Notes under the pieces: generated by a model
What the model saw: the letters and a program-made list of their open reading frames with translations, nothing else
Databases searched by the model: none
What the model was told of the DNA's origin: nothing
Assembly (NCBI GenBank): GCA_937868765.1
Contig: CALMNL010000008.1
Span: forward strand, 62,001 to 126,000
DNA: 64,000 nt
From: an uncultured Desulfatitalea sp.
Lineage (GTDB): Bacteria > Desulfobacterota > Desulfobacteria > Desulfobacterales > Desulfosarcinaceae
Direction of reading: 5' to 3'
Made by a program: the position numbers and the translations under genes
In this document: positions 33,645 to 43,815 of the stretch, in pieces
How positions within the stretch are numbered: position 1 is the first letter of the stretch
Layout: every line of letters starts with the position of its first letter

Positions 33645-34886
33645 TTGGAAAGACGGGTAGTGGTCACCGGAGTCGGGCTGGTCACCCCTTTGGGTATCGG
33701 CGTGGACGAAACCTGGTCCAACCTGATCGCCGGCAAATCCGGCGTGGGTGAGATCACACGGTTCGACACCGCGGAGTACGGCACGAAGATCGCGGCCGAG
33801 GTCAAGGGTTTCAATGCCGAAGACTTCATGCCCAAGAAAGATGCCAAGCGCACCGAGACATTCATTGCTTACGCCGTGGCGGCCGCGCGCATGGCCCTGG
33901 AAGATTCCGGACTGAAGATCGACGCGCACAATGGCCATCGCGTGGGCGTCATCACCGGGTGCGGATTGGGCGGATTGAACATGCTGGAGGTTACGGCCCG
34001 CACGGTGGATAATTCCGGCCCTAAACGGGTCAGTCCTTTTTTCATTCCCCTTTTGATCGGCAACATGGCGCCCGGCATGATCTCCATTCAGTTCGGCGCC
34101 AAAGGCCCCAACTCCTCGGTGGCCACGGCGTGCGCCGCCGGTGCCCATGCCGTGGGCGATGCCTTTGAAATCATCAAGTACGGCAAGGCCGATGCCATGA
34201 TCACGGGCGGGGTGGAGTCGGTGATCACCCGCACCTGTATCGCCGGCTTCGGTGCCATGAAGGCGCTCTCCACCCGCAACGGCGATCCCCAGCGGGCCTC
34301 CCGGCCCTTTGACAAGGATCGCGACGGTTTCGTGGTGGGCGAAGGGTGCGGCATGCTGATTCTCGAATCCCTGGAGCATGCCCAGGCCCGGGGCGCCAAG
34401 ATCTACGCCGAAATGGCCGGTTATGGCATGAGCGGTGACGGCTACCACATGACCTCTCCGCCGCCCGACGGCGAAGGGGCGGCGCGCTGCATGCAGGCCG
34501 CCATCGATGATGCCGGCATCCAGCCCTCCCAGATCGGCTACATCAATGCCCACGGCACCTCGACACCGTTGAACGACCTTTATGAAACCCGGGCCATCAA
34601 GACGGTCTTCGGCGAATTTGCGCCCAAGGTGCCGATCAGTTCCACCAAGTCCATGACCGGCCATCTGCTGGGCGGTGCCGGCGGCATCGAAACCGTCTTC
34701 ACCGCACTGGTCCTGAAACACGACATCCTGCCGCCCACCATCAACCTGGACGCCCCCGACGAGGAGTGCGATCTGGATTATGTGCCCAAAGTGGCGCGCA
34801 GGGCCGCCGTGACCTATGCCATGACCAACTCGTTCGGCTTCGGCGGCACCAATGCTTCGTTGATTCTGAAGAAGTATACCGCATAA
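33645..34886 (+). CDS. fabF: 3-oxoacyl-ACP synthase II
   Basis: 413 residues. Condenses malonyl-ACP with acyl-ACP. Catalytic Cys in [11 protein letters not shown], and the two histidines in [11 protein letters not shown] and [12 protein letters not shown], complete the Cys-His-His triad. It starts with TTG (33645) behind AAGGAGG. A terminator follows. No fabH or fabD is found in this cluster. Confidence 0.96.
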   Translation: MERRVVVTGVGLVTPLGIGVDETWSNLIAGKSGVGEITRFDTAEYGTKIAAEVKGFNAEDFMPKKDAKRTETFIAYAVAAARMALEDSGLKIDAHNGHRVGVITGCGLGGLNMLEVTARTVDNSGPKRVSPFFIPLLIGNMAPGMISIQFGAKGPNSSVATACAAGAHAVGDAFEIIKYGKADAMITGGVESVITRTCIAGFGAMKALSTRNGDPQRASRPFDKDRDGFVVGEGCGMLILESLEHAQARGAKIYAEMAGYGMSGDGYHMTSPPPDGEGAARCMQAAIDDAGIQPSQIGYINAHGTSTPLNDLYETRAIKTVFGEFAPKVPISSTKSMTGHLLGGAGGIETVFTALVLKHDILPPTINLDAPDEECDLDYVPKVARRAAVTYAMTNSFGFGGTNASLILKKYTA

Positions 34887-34907
34887 CGAGGCTTTCGAAA
34901 GGACAGA

Positions 34908-34943
34908 AGCCGCACGCCCGGACCCGGGCGCGCGGCTTTTTTG
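34908..34943 (+). terminator. Terminator of the rpmF-fabF operon
   Basis: Stem AGCCGC(A)CGCCCGG / CGGGCG-CGCGGCT followed by TTTTTTG, 22 bp after the fabF stop. Clear intrinsic terminator. Confidence 0.82.
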
Positions 34944-35033
34944 TTGAAACCGCTCTGCGGTCGACCTCACGGATCAGCTTCCTGCCGCATACAATGGTGT
35001 ACTACAATCAGAACAACTCGGCGGCCTTGATCA

Positions 35034-35111
35034 TCAGGGGGCGTTGACGCCGTTCTCCGCCACGCCGGCGGCTTTTCCGCTGATGTCGATATCGATATTC
35101 TGGTGACCCAT
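35034..35111 (-). CDS. Small ORF, 25 residues, possibly truncated
   Basis: Encodes MGHQNIDIDISGKAAGVAEN plus five residues, with a good GAGGAGTAACC ribosome binding site. It ends just after a run of five C's; one extra C would extend it by nine residues (LMIKAAELF). It may be a real small protein, or a remnant with a frameshift. No family recognised. It follows the acetoacetate-decarboxylase-like gene on the same strand, after a strong hairpin. Confidence 0.4.
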   Translation of the reverse strand: MGHQNIDIDISGKAAGVAENGVNAP

Positions 35112-35143
35112 TGGTTACTCCTCTGCCTGAATCACCCCTGTCG

Positions 35144-35182
35144 CCGGCGGTTGCGGCGCAAACCTGCCGCCGCAACCGCCGG
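35144..35182 (-). terminator. Strong hairpin after the decarboxylase-like gene
   Basis: CCGGCGGTTGCGGCG and CGCCGCAACCGCCGG form a perfect 15-bp stem with a 9-base loop, 22 bp beyond the stop codon of the gene upstream on the minus strand. No T tract follows, so terminator function is uncertain. Confidence 0.45.
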
Positions 35183-35203
35183 GAGGAGATCCGACCGACA
35201 GCT

Positions 35204-35995
35204 TTACTTCATATCCATCCGAATGAACGCATGGGGAGCGAACTGGACCGGGTCCACCGGGGCCACGGCCTGCCCCCCGAGCATGGAGTTATCGCCCACC
35301 ATGTAGAGGGCCCCCAGGGTCTTCACGATCTCCACCTCGGCCCAAGGGTCATAGGGCGATGCTTCGAGGAACACTTCGGCCTCGCCCAGTTGGATGGTTT
35401 TGGGGCGCAGGAGCGTCTCCTGGCGCATCAGCCAGGGGTTGTACTCCGTAGGACCGGCCTGGGGGGTGGGAAAGAATCGATAGGTGTAGGCGAAGACATG
35501 CAGGTTGCCCTGGGCGTCGGCCTGGCGCGGCAGCGGCATCTCGGCCTCGGGCACGTTGGGCCGGCCGGTGAGCCGGGCGCGCAGCTCGAAATATCGGTAT
35601 CCACGACGTTCCACCCAGCCATGGACCACATCGCCTTGCTTTTGCATGCGGATATCGGCCATTTTTTTTGGATAGCCATAGAACTCCCGGCCGCCCGCCA
35701 TGGCCATGTCGTTGGTCACCGGCATGGCCAGGCAGTAGCTGCCTTCCACCCCATCGCACACCGCGCTCAGGAACAAGGCGCTTTCCAGGTAGGTGACATC
35801 GAAGTTGGTCTTGGGGTAGTTGGCCAGGAAGGCCATGACCAGTGGATAGGGCGCCGGCTTCAGGGGCGGTGGCAGCAGCCGGGCCACGATCTCCGGCTTG
35901 GTCTCCCAGAAGACGGTGAGCATCTCGGCGTCGTAGAAATCCGCCGTGGTGCGACGGTTGGCCAGAATTTCAGGAAAGGTTTTGACGAAGCCCAT
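35204..35995 (-). CDS. Acetoacetate decarboxylase family protein
   Basis: 263 residues. ADC fold: the Schiff-base lysine is in GGREFYGYPKKMADI, as in acetoacetate decarboxylase. Many homologues have other activities, such as aldolase-dehydratase, so the substrate is open. ATG 35993-35995 has AAGGAGG. It lies downstream of an AraC/GyrI regulator on the same strand, and both interrupt the fabF-rpiB gene order. Confidence 0.86.
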   Translation of the reverse strand: MGFVKTFPEILANRRTTADFYDAEMLTVFWETKPEIVARLLPPPLKPAPYPLVMAFLANYPKTNFDVTYLESALFLSAVCDGVEGSYCLAMPVTNDMAMAGGREFYGYPKKMADIRMQKQGDVVHGWVERRGYRYFELRARLTGRPNVPEAEMPLPRQADAQGNLHVFAYTYRFFPTPQAGPTEYNPWLMRQETLLRPKTIQLGEAEVFLEASPYDPWAEVEIVKTLGALYMVGDNSMLGGQAVAPVDPVQFAPHAFIRMDMK

Positions 35996-36155
35996 GGGTT
36001 TCCTCCTTGGATGCGGCCGGCCAGGGGGCGGCGGTTGCCTGGATGCCGCCCTAACCGGTTTATGGGTTCATTCTAAAGAGGAGCATACAACCCGCTGGAA
36101 GGCATCGCTTGTTCAGGATTGCTTTTCGTGTTTCAAATCTTGCTATATTTCTATT

Positions 36156-37130
36156 TTACACATTGAGCGGCTTGATGGGCAGGCACAATTCCAGCTCGAC
36201 AGGATCTGCGGCATGGGTGGGGGCGCTGCGGAAAATTTCATAAGCCGGGCGGTTGTCGGGCTGATAGTCGCTGGCGGCCAGCCAATTGAGCAGCAGGTGC
36301 ATCCAGGCCTCCTGATGCTGGCCGCTGGTCAGGGCGCATCGATAAATGGCGAAACGCCCTTCCGGCAGAACCTGGATATTGACCGTGGTGTCGGCTCGAA
36401 TGGCTTCGGGCACGACCAGGCAGGCGTCATAGACCATCTGCTCCCTGGGCGTAAAATCCGAATTGCTCCAAACAACCCCCAGGACGGTGGCCTCGGCCCC
36501 CGCCAAATCTTTAGGCCTGGCCCAGCGCAACAATCTGGAGAAAGCCGGCCGGATATTCTCCTCCAGGTAGGGGCCGAGGCTGCGTACATAGGCCACCCGC
36601 AGGGACGGCAGGTGCTTTACCCTCACTTCCATCCGAGGGGGGCAGGCGAGGATCTTCTGGATGGATAGCCCCCGTTGGCGCAGATAGTGGTCGATCCAGC
36701 CGAGTTCGTCGGCATTCAGGTTCCGCCCCGCCTTGACCTGCAATTGCTTCATTTTAACGAGCCAGGCCTGCCAGTTGAACTCCTTGCGTACGAAGGAAGG
36801 GGGCACGCCGAAGTGGGCCTTGAAGCGGCGGGCGAAATTCTGGGAGCTCGAGAAACCGCAGGCCAGGCCGATTTCCGTAATCGATCGATCCTTATTCAGA
36901 ATGAGCTCCTGGGCCGATTTTTCAAGGCGGACGCGCTGAACGAAATCATTGACGGTCTCGCCGATCAGGGCGCTGAAGATGCGGTGAAAATGATACTTGG
37001 AAAAACAGGCGATCTCAGCCAGTTTGGCCAGATTCAGATTCTCGGCATAATGGTGCTGGACGAAATCGATGGACCGATTTAAGCGAATCAGGTATTCGTT
37101 CAAACGGTTGTCGGGGGTGGCGGGGCTCAT
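36156..37130 (-). CDS. AraC-family regulator with GyrI-like ligand domain
   Basis: 324 residues. Two AraC helix-turn-helix motifs at the N-terminus (LAEIACFSKYHFHRIFSALI and IGLACGFSSSQNFARRFKAH), followed by a GyrI/Rob-like effector-binding domain from about 165 (MEVRVKHLPSLRVAYVRSLG). This is the Rob/SoxS-like order with the DNA-binding part first. ATG 37128-37130; the open frame upstream lies in antisense DNA of rpiB. It probably controls the neighbouring decarboxylase-like gene and is divergent from rpiB. Confidence 0.9.
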   Translation of the reverse strand: MSPATPDNRLNEYLIRLNRSIDFVQHHYAENLNLAKLAEIACFSKYHFHRIFSALIGETVNDFVQRVRLEKSAQELILNKDRSITEIGLACGFSSSQNFARRFKAHFGVPPSFVRKEFNWQAWLVKMKQLQVKAGRNLNADELGWIDHYLRQRGLSIQKILACPPRMEVRVKHLPSLRVAYVRSLGPYLEENIRPAFSRLLRWARPKDLAGAEATVLGVVWSNSDFTPREQMVYDACLVVPEAIRADTTVNIQVLPEGRFAIYRCALTSGQHQEAWMHLLLNWLAASDYQPDNRPAYEIFRSAPTHAADPVELELCLPIKPLNV

Positions 37131-37242
37131 TGATTTTCCGGTAATAATAACCAGTTGCCGAGATATACGGAAATATATGCAGGCGTTGGGGTCATATGTC
37201 AAGATCCGCCCGCTTGAACCCGCGCGCAACCTGGATTTTCTC

Positions 37243-37271
37243 TTGCGATCCACCCGAGATAAAGCTATGAG
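37243..37271 (+). promoter_or_regulatory. Possible promoter of the rpiB-glyA-rib operon
   Basis: TTGCGA (37243-37248), 17-bp spacer, TATGAG (37266-37271). Each hexamer matches four of six consensus positions. It lies 130 bp before rpiB in the divergent region with the AraC regulator. Confidence 0.4.
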
Positions 37272-37400
37272 ATGCAGTTGCACCACACTATATAGGGGGT
37301 GACCCCCACGGTTTCCCTCGACCGGTGGTTGACAGAGGGCGGTGCAGCGGGGATGTCTGCAATCCGGTTCCCGGTATGGGAAAGGAAGAAGAGGTGAGCG

Positions 37401-37853
37401 ATGAAGATCGTCATCGGCTGCGACCATGCGGCCTTCGGGCTCAAGGAGACCATCAAGCGCCATTTGATTGAGAAGGGCATTGCCGTGGAAGACATGGGGG
37501 CCTTCAGCGAAGCCTCCGTGGATTATCCCCAGATCGGCGCCCAGGTGGCGTCCCAGGTTTCCAGGGGGGTCCATGAGCGCGGAATTCTGTTGTGCGGCAC
37601 CGGACTGGGCATGTCCATGGTGGCCAACCGCTTTGCCCACGTACGCGCCGCCCTGTGCAACGACCTCTTTTCCGCCGCTATGAGCCGCAAGCACAATGAT
37701 GCCAATATCCTGGTCATGGGCGGCCGGGTCATCGGCGACGTGCTGGCCCTGGAAATCGTGCGCACCTGGCTGGAAACCCCCTTTGAGGGGGGGCGCCACC
37801 AGCGCCGTCTGGATCAGTTCGACGATCCGGGCACGACCGGCCAAACAAAATAG
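37401..37853 (+). CDS. rpiB: Ribose-5-phosphate isomerase B
   Basis: 150 residues. Interconverts ribose-5-phosphate and ribulose-5-phosphate. GCDHAAFGLKE opens the LacAB/RpiB fold, and LLCGTGLGMSMVANR holds the catalytic Cys and the phosphate loop. Ribulose-5-phosphate is a riboflavin precursor, which fits the rib genes downstream. Good GAAGAGGTGAGCG site. Confidence 0.95.
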   Translation: MKIVIGCDHAAFGLKETIKRHLIEKGIAVEDMGAFSEASVDYPQIGAQVASQVSRGVHERGILLCGTGLGMSMVANRFAHVRAALCNDLFSAAMSRKHNDANILVMGGRVIGDVLALEIVRTWLETPFEGGRHQRRLDQFDDPGTTGQTK

Positions 37854-37908
37854 AATATTGATGCTGAATTATCGTATTAAGCGAATATCCGGACAAGGGG
37901 ACTAGAAG

Positions 37909-39150
37909 TTGAACAACGAGATTATCACCGCAGTGGATCCTGAGATCGCCAAAGTGCTGGATCAGGAGTTGGAGCGGCAGACCAGTCATCTGGAATTGAT
38001 TGCATCGGAAAACATCGCCAGCAAGGCGGTGATGGCGGCCCAGGGCAGCCTTTTGACCAACAAGTACGCCGAGGGCTATCCCAGCAAGCGCTACTACGGC
38101 GGATGCGAATATGTGGATGTGGCCGAACGCCTGGCCATCGAACGCGCCATGCAGCTCTTCGGCTGCGAGTACGCCAACGTACAGCCCCATTCCGGATCCC
38201 AGGCGAACATGGCGGCCTACTTCGCCCTGCTCCAGCCGGGCGACACCGTGCTGGGCATGGACCTGGCCCACGGCGGTCATCTGACCCATGGGGCCAAGGT
38301 GAGCTTTTCCGGTCAGTTCTATCGTTTCGTCCACTACGGGGTCGGCCAGCAGACCGGCACCATCGATTATGACAACGTGCGGCGTCTGGCCAAGGAGCAC
38401 CGCCCCAAGCTGATCGTGGCCGGGGCCAGCGCCTACCCGCGCATTCTGGATTTCGACGCCTTCGCCGATATCGCCAAAGAGGTGGGAGCCTTTTTCATGG
38501 TGGACATGGCCCACATCGCCGGTCTGGTGGCCGTCGGACTGCATCCGTCGCCGGTGCCACGGGCCGATGTGGTCACCTCCACCACCCACAAGACCCTGCG
38601 CGGCCCCCGCGGCGGCCTGATCCTGGCCAAGTCGGCCTGTGCCGACAAACTGCGCAGCGAGGTCTTCCCCGGCATCCAGGGCGGCCCCCTGATGCATGTG
38701 ATCGCCGCCAAGGCCGTGGCCTTCAAGGAAGCATTGCAGCCCTCGTTCAAGCAATACCAGCAGCGTGTGCTGGCCAATGCCCAGGCCCTGGCCGCTGGAT
38801 TGCAGTCAGCCGGCCTGCGGCTGGTCTCCGGCGGCACCGACAACCACCTGATGCTGGTGGACCTCACTTCGTGGGACATCACCGGCAAGGCCGCCGAGAC
38901 CGCCCTGGGCCAGGCCGGCATCACGGTCAACAAGAACGCCGTGCCCTTTGACAAACGCGGGCCGGTGGTGACCAGCGGCGTGCGTATCGGTACGCCCTAT
39001 GTCACCAGCCGCGGTATGGGCACCGAGGAGATGCGCCAGATCGGCGGATTGATCGTGGCCGTGCTCAAAAACATGGAAGATGCCCGGGTGCTGGAGCGCA
39101 CGCGGCTGGAAGTGGCCGAGCTGTGCCACGCCTTTCCGCTCTATCCATAG
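37909..39150 (+). CDS. glyA: Serine hydroxymethyltransferase
   Basis: 413 residues, PLP enzyme. Converts serine and tetrahydrofolate to glycine and methylene-THF. The PLP lysine is in [13 protein letters not shown], and [16 protein letters not shown] and [13 protein letters not shown] are conserved substrate-site segments. It starts at TTG 37909. Methylene-THF links it to thymidylate synthesis and so to the dCMP deaminase next to it. Confidence 0.97.
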   Translation: MNNEIITAVDPEIAKVLDQELERQTSHLELIASENIASKAVMAAQGSLLTNKYAEGYPSKRYYGGCEYVDVAERLAIERAMQLFGCEYANVQPHSGSQANMAAYFALLQPGDTVLGMDLAHGGHLTHGAKVSFSGQFYRFVHYGVGQQTGTIDYDNVRRLAKEHRPKLIVAGASAYPRILDFDAFADIAKEVGAFFMVDMAHIAGLVAVGLHPSPVPRADVVTSTTHKTLRGPRGGLILAKSACADKLRSEVFPGIQGGPLMHVIAAKAVAFKEALQPSFKQYQQRVLANAQALAAGLQSAGLRLVSGGTDNHLMLVDLTSWDITGKAAETALGQAGITVNKNAVPFDKRGPVVTSGVRIGTPYVTSRGMGTEEMRQIGGLIVAVLKNMEDARVLERTRLEVAELCHAFPLYP

Positions 39151-39234
39151 GACCGCGGCGCGCCGGTTTCAGGTGTCGGCGGTTCGATGGCAGTGAAGGT
39201 GTTCCGGCGATCCGATGGGGCATGGAGGATGTGA

Positions 39235-39708
39235 ATGGATCATGAGCGTCCCTCCTGGGACGAATATTTCATGGACATCACCTGCCTGGTGGCCAAACGG
39301 GCCACCTGCCTGCGCCGGGCCGTGGGGGCGGTGGTGATCAAGGACCGCCGCCTGCTTTCCACCGGGTACAACGGTGCGCCCAGCAACGTGCGTCACTGCG
39401 CCCAGACCGGCTGCCTGCGCCAGCAGCTCAGCGTGCCGTCCGGCGAGCGGCACGAGTTGTGCCGGGGCATCCATGCCGAGCAGAACGCCATCATCCAGGC
39501 CGCCTACCATGGCGTCTCGATCAAAGGGGCCACCCTTTACTGCACCAATCAACCTTGTTCGATCTGCGCGAAGATGATCATCAACGCGGGGATCGTCCGG
39601 ATCGTGTACCAGGACGGCTATGCCGATGCATTGGCCGGCGAGATGCTGGCCGAAGCCGGCGTGGAACTGGTGAAACTGGCAGGCAACCAAGGGGAGGTGC
39701 ATGCATGA
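39235..39708 (+). CDS. dCMP deaminase (ComEB-like)
   Basis: 157 residues. Zinc-dependent deaminase producing dUMP from dCMP for dTTP synthesis. Zinc and catalytic residues in IHAEQNAI and [12 protein letters not shown]; the [12 protein letters not shown]-like strand ([12 protein letters not shown]) is typical. The stop overlaps the nrdR start (ATGA), so the two are coupled, joining deoxynucleotide supply and its regulator. Confidence 0.92.
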   Translation: MDHERPSWDEYFMDITCLVAKRATCLRRAVGAVVIKDRRLLSTGYNGAPSNVRHCAQTGCLRQQLSVPSGERHELCRGIHAEQNAIIQAAYHGVSIKGATLYCTNQPCSICAKMIINAGIVRIVYQDGYADALAGEMLAEAGVELVKLAGNQGEVHA

Positions 39709-40163
39709 AGTGTCCTTTTTGCGGCGAGATGGACAACAAGGTGATCGACTCCCGGGTGAGCAAGGACGGCGCCGTGATCCGGCGGCGACGCGAATGCATC
39801 GACTGCACCCGGCGGTTCACCACCTACGAGCACATCGAAGAGATACCCATCATGATCGTCAAAAAGGATGGGCGCCGGGAGGTGTTCAACCGCGACAAGG
39901 TGCGCTCGGGCATGCAGAAGGCCTGTCAGAAGCTGGACATCAGCATGAACGCCATCGAGGATTTCATCGACGATCTGGAGCGGGACCTGCGCGAAACCGG
40001 CGAAAAGGAGATCCCCTCCCGGGTGGTGGGCGAAAAGATCATGGCCCAGTTGCACACCCTGAGTGACATCGCTTACGTGCGCTTTGCTTCGGTATACCGC
40101 GAGTTCAAGGATGTGAACGATTTCGTTGAAGAACTCAAATCCCTTTTGAGCGGACGGAAATGA
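39705..40163 (+). CDS. nrdR: Transcriptional repressor NrdR
   Basis: 152 residues. Zinc ribbon (CPFCGE...[12 protein letters not shown]) binds DNA, and an ATP-cone domain ([21 protein letters not shown]) senses ATP/dATP. NrdR represses ribonucleotide reductase genes when dATP is high. Predicted targets in this window are the paired boxes at 16709-16755 between nrdDG and nrdJ. Overlaps dCMP deaminase and ribD by 4 bp each. Confidence 0.96.
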   Translation: MKCPFCGEMDNKVIDSRVSKDGAVIRRRRECIDCTRRFTTYEHIEEIPIMIVKKDGRREVFNRDKVRSGMQKACQKLDISMNAIEDFIDDLERDLRETGEKEIPSRVVGEKIMAQLHTLSDIAYVRFASVYREFKDVNDFVEELKSLLSGRK

Positions 40164-41266
40164 ACGATGATGACTACATGGACTTGGCTTTATCGCTTGC
40201 GGCCCGAGGAGCCGGATATGTCGCTCCCAACCCTATGGTGGGGGCCGTGGTGGTGCGGGAAGGTCAGGTGGTGGGGCAAGGTTTTCACCAGGCGGTGGGC
40301 GGCCCGCACGCCGAAGTAAACGCCATCGATGACGCCGGGGAGCGCGCCGCCGGCGCCACCTTGTATGTGACCCTGGAGCCTTGCAACCATTTCGGCCGCA
40401 CCCCGCCGTGCACCGAAAAAGTGATGGCCGCCGGCATCCGGCGGGTGGTGGTGGCCATGGCCGACCCCAATCCCGATGTCCGGGGCGGCGGCAACGACCT
40501 GTTGCGGTCCAAGGGCATCGAGGTGGTGTGCGGCGTTCGCGAAGCCCAGGCCCGGCGGCTCAACGCAAGCTTCATCAAGTTCGCGGCCACCAAGCGGCCC
40601 TTCGTGGTGTTGAAGATGGCGGCCACCCTCGACGGGCGCATCGCTGCCAGCACCGGTGATGCCCGCTGGGTCACCGGCGAAGCGGCCCGGGCGCAGGTGC
40701 ATCGGCTGCGTCACGCCATGGACGCCATCATGGTCGGTATCGGCACGGTCAAAGCCGACGACCCCGAACTGACGGCGCGCCTGAGCGATGGCCGCGGCAA
40801 GGACCCCATCCGCCTGGTGCTCGACACCCGGCTGGGCATGTCCAAACGTGCCAAGGTGCTGACCCAGGTGTCCGAGGCCCCCACCTATGTGGTGTGCGGC
40901 CCCGAGGCCTCGGACGTGGACCGGCGCCGCCTCACGGCCAGCGGCGCGCGGATCATGGACGCCTCGGTGAAGAAGGGGCGGATCGATCTGGCCGCCCTCA
41001 TGGGGCAGTTGGGCAAGATGGGGATCACCAGCCTGCTCATCGAGGGCGGCGCCCAGGTGGCCGGCAGCGCGCTGGCCGCCGGCATCGTGGACAAGGCGGT
41101 GCTCTTCTATGCCCCCAAGCTGCTGGGCGGCGACGACGGAACCCCCATGTTCCGCGGCCAGGGCGCGGCCTGGATGAAGGACGCCATGGCCTTGCACGAC
41201 GTCTCCGTGGAGCGGGTGGGGGAGGATATCATGGTAGTTGGGTATGCGCATAAAGATGGGTTTTAA
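40160..41266 (+). CDS. ribD: Bifunctional riboflavin deaminase/reductase
   Basis: 368 residues. N-terminal deaminase with HAEVNAID and PCNHFGRTPPC zinc motifs; C-terminal reductase starting near 145 (KMAATLDGRIAASTGDARWVTG). Performs the second and third steps from GTP to riboflavin. Overlaps nrdR by 4 bp. Confidence 0.96.
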   Translation: MNDDDYMDLALSLAARGAGYVAPNPMVGAVVVREGQVVGQGFHQAVGGPHAEVNAIDDAGERAAGATLYVTLEPCNHFGRTPPCTEKVMAAGIRRVVVAMADPNPDVRGGGNDLLRSKGIEVVCGVREAQARRLNASFIKFAATKRPFVVLKMAATLDGRIAASTGDARWVTGEAARAQVHRLRHAMDAIMVGIGTVKADDPELTARLSDGRGKDPIRLVLDTRLGMSKRAKVLTQVSEAPTYVVCGPEASDVDRRRLTASGARIMDASVKKGRIDLAALMGQLGKMGITSLLIEGGAQVAGSALAAGIVDKAVLFYAPKLLGGDDGTPMFRGQGAAWMKDAMALHDVSVERVGEDIMVVGYAHKDGF

Positions 41267-41337
41267 GAATTAGGTTTTAGGTGAAGGAATGCTGCCGATT
41301 ATGCGATGGCGGCATGACAGGGGGCCGCTGAGTTCAT

Positions 41338-42000
41338 ATGTTTACGGGCATCATCGAAGGGCTGGGAACGCTGACCGGCATGCGTGCGGCGGGTGAGGCC
41401 AGAGTCGTCACCGTGGATGCCGATTTCGACCTGGGCGGCACCCGCGTCGGCGACAGCATCGCGGTCAACGGCGCCTGCCTGACCGCCACCACGCTGGCAG
41501 GCAATCGCTTCACCGCCGATGTGTCACCCGAGACCCTTTCCAAGACCACCTTCGGCGAGGCCAAAATCGGCCAGAAGGTGAACCTGGAGCGGGCCCTGCG
41601 CCTTTCCGACCGCCTGGACGGCCATCTGGTGTCGGGCCACATCGACGGGCTGGCCCGCCTGGAAAGTCGGGAGCGCGCGGCCACGGCGATCGTCCTGCGT
41701 TTCAACGCGCCGCCCGAGCTGACCCGTTACATGATCGTCAAGGGCTCGGTGGCCGTGGACGGCGTGAGCCTGACGATCAATCAATGCGACGACCAGGGGT
41801 TCTCGGTGAGCATCATCCCCCACACGGCCCAGATCACCACCATCGGGCTGAAGGGGGTGGGGGATCGCTTCAACATCGAAACCGATCTGATCGGAAAATA
41901 TGTGGAACGGTTCCTCACCCGCGGCGAGGCGGCGTCACCCCCAGCCGGCCGCGGCATCGATATGGCGCTGCTTGCAAAATCGGGGTTCCTGGACCGATAG
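41338..42000 (+). CDS. ribE: Riboflavin synthase alpha chain
   Basis: 220 residues with two lumazine-binding repeats. N-terminus [10 protein letters not shown] and the second-repeat start ([14 protein letters not shown]) are typical. Makes riboflavin from two dimethylribityllumazines. No FMN riboswitch is seen in the 71-bp gap before it. (Called ribC in some genomes.). Confidence 0.95.
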   Translation: MFTGIIEGLGTLTGMRAAGEARVVTVDADFDLGGTRVGDSIAVNGACLTATTLAGNRFTADVSPETLSKTTFGEAKIGQKVNLERALRLSDRLDGHLVSGHIDGLARLESRERAATAIVLRFNAPPELTRYMIVKGSVAVDGVSLTINQCDDQGFSVSIIPHTAQITTIGLKGVGDRFNIETDLIGKYVERFLTRGEAASPPAGRGIDMALLAKSGFLDR

Positions 42001-42043
42001 GGTTCTTGGCGGTCCGCCCCCTTGGAATTGGAGAATATTGAAC

Positions 42044-43264
42044 ATGCCACGCATTACTGTCGAACAAGCCATCAAAGAGATTGCCGCCGGCAAAATGGTC
42101 ATCCTGGTGGATGACGAAGACCGTGAAAACGAAGGCGACCTCACCATGGCCGCGGAAAAGGTCACCCCCGAAGCCATCAACTTCATGGCCAAATACGGGC
42201 GCGGCCTGATCTGCCTGTCGCTCACCGGTGAAAAGTGCGATCAGCTCGAACTGCCCTCGATGGTGCGCAACAACACGTCGCCCTTTCAAACCGGCTTCAC
42301 CGTCTCCATCGAAGCCAAGCGAGGCGTCACCACGGGCATTTCGGCTGCCGACCGCGCCACCACCATCCTCACCGCCGTGGCCGACGATGCCAAACCCAGC
42401 GACCTGGTGCGGCCCGGTCATGTCTTCCCGTTGCGCGCCAGAAAGGGCGGCGTCATGGTGCGCGTGGGCCAGACCGAAGGGTCGGTGGATCTGGCCCGTC
42501 TGGCCGGCCTCAAACCGGCCGGCGTGATCTGCGAAGTCATGGACGAGGACGGCACCATGGCGCGCATGCCCACCCTGACCGCGTTCGCCGAAAAGCACGG
42601 CCTCGGAATCGTGACCATCGCCGACCTGGTGGAATACCGCATGCGCAACGAGTTGTTCGTCCATCGGGCCGCCGAAACCACCATCCCCACCGAGCACGGC
42701 GGCGAATTCAGAATCCTCGCTTTCGAAAACGATGTGGACGACCTGCTGCACATCGCCCTGGTCAAAGGCACCATCGATCCGGAAAAGCCGGTGCTGGTGC
42801 GGGTGCACTCCGAATGCATGACCGGCGACATCTTCGGCTCCCTGCGCTGCGATTGCGGCGATCAGCTGCACCGGGCCATGGCCATGATGGAAAAGGAAGG
42901 CACGGGCGTCATCATCTACCTGCGCCAGGAGGGCCGCGGCATCGGCCTGGTCAACAAGCTCAAGGCCTATGAGCTGCAGCAGAAGCAGGGATTGGACACC
43001 GTGGAAGCCAACCGCAAGCTGGGCTTCAAGGACGACATGCGCGACTACGGCATCGGCGCCCAGATGCTGCGGCATATCGGTGTGCGCAAGATGCGGCTGT
43101 TGACCAACAACCCCAAGAAAATGGTGGGGCTGGACGGATATGGCCTGAGCATCGTCGAGCAGATTCCCATCGAAGTGGCGCCCAACGAGTACAACCGCTG
43201 CTACCTGGAGTGCAAGAAGCTCAAGATGGGCCACCTGTTGCAGCTGGAAGCCGACGCCCATTGA
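42044..43264 (+). CDS. ribBA: Bifunctional DHBP synthase / GTP cyclohydrolase II
   Basis: 406 residues. N-terminal 3,4-dihydroxy-2-butanone-4-phosphate synthase ([12 protein letters not shown], about 18-29) and C-terminal GTP cyclohydrolase II with its zinc cysteines ([20 protein letters not shown]) and [13 protein letters not shown]. It supplies both branches of riboflavin synthesis. ATG 42044, GGAATTGGAGAAT site. Confidence 0.96.
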   Translation: MPRITVEQAIKEIAAGKMVILVDDEDRENEGDLTMAAEKVTPEAINFMAKYGRGLICLSLTGEKCDQLELPSMVRNNTSPFQTGFTVSIEAKRGVTTGISAADRATTILTAVADDAKPSDLVRPGHVFPLRARKGGVMVRVGQTEGSVDLARLAGLKPAGVICEVMDEDGTMARMPTLTAFAEKHGLGIVTIADLVEYRMRNELFVHRAAETTIPTEHGGEFRILAFENDVDDLLHIALVKGTIDPEKPVLVRVHSECMTGDIFGSLRCDCGDQLHRAMAMMEKEGTGVIIYLRQEGRGIGLVNKLKAYELQQKQGLDTVEANRKLGFKDDMRDYGIGAQMLRHIGVRKMRLLTNNPKKMVGLDGYGLSIVEQIPIEVAPNEYNRCYLECKKLKMGHLLQLEADAH

Positions 43265-43339
43265 GCCGAGGGGCTCGCGGCGCCAATGACACTAATTTAA
43301 CCGCAATCGAGGCCGATTCGCCAAACCGGAGGATATTCG

Positions 43340-43813
43340 ATGCCCAACATCGTCGAAGCCAATTTAGTCGCCGAAGGAAAGAAGTTCGCCATCGTAGTGA
43401 GCCGTTTTAACGATTTCATCACCGACAAACTGGTGGGCGGCGCCGTGGATGCGCTGACCCGCAGTGGCACCAAGAGCGAAGACATCGACATCGTCAAGGT
43501 GCCGGGCGCCTTCGAGATCCCGCTGGTGGCCCGCAAGCTGGCGGCCAAGAAGCGCCACGACGCCGTCATCTGCCTGGGGGCCGTGATTCGCGGCGCCACC
43601 CCCCATTTCGACTATGTGAGCGCCGAAGTCTCCAAGGGGGTGGCCGCGGCCAGCATGGAAACCGGCATGCCCATCATCTTCGGCGTGCTGACCACCGATA
43701 ACCTGGAACAAGCCATCGAACGCGCCGGCAGCAAGGCGGGCAACAAGGGTTGGGACGCGGCCCTGGCGGCCGTGGAGATGGCCAACCTGATGGGAGCGGT
43801 GGAAAAAATCTGA
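43340..43813 (+). CDS. ribH: 6,7-dimethyl-8-ribityllumazine synthase
   Basis: 157 residues. PGAFEIPL and [14 protein letters not shown] are the family's substrate and phosphate sites. Condenses the products of the two RibBA branches. Good GGAGGATATTCG site. Next is nusB, 2 bp away, a widespread arrangement. Confidence 0.96.
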   Translation: MPNIVEANLVAEGKKFAIVVSRFNDFITDKLVGGAVDALTRSGTKSEDIDIVKVPGAFEIPLVARKLAAKKRHDAVICLGAVIRGATPHFDYVSAEVSKGVAAASMETGMPIIFGVLTTDNLEQAIERAGSKAGNKGWDAALAAVEMANLMGAVEKI

Positions 43814-43815
43814 TT

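Noticed and set aside
41267-41337. FMN riboswitch before ribE
   Set aside because: The 71-bp gap lacks the conserved RFN-element segments.
41900-42043. Upstream extension of ribBA
   Set aside because: It lies within ribE in another frame; ATG 42044 gives the usual N-terminus.
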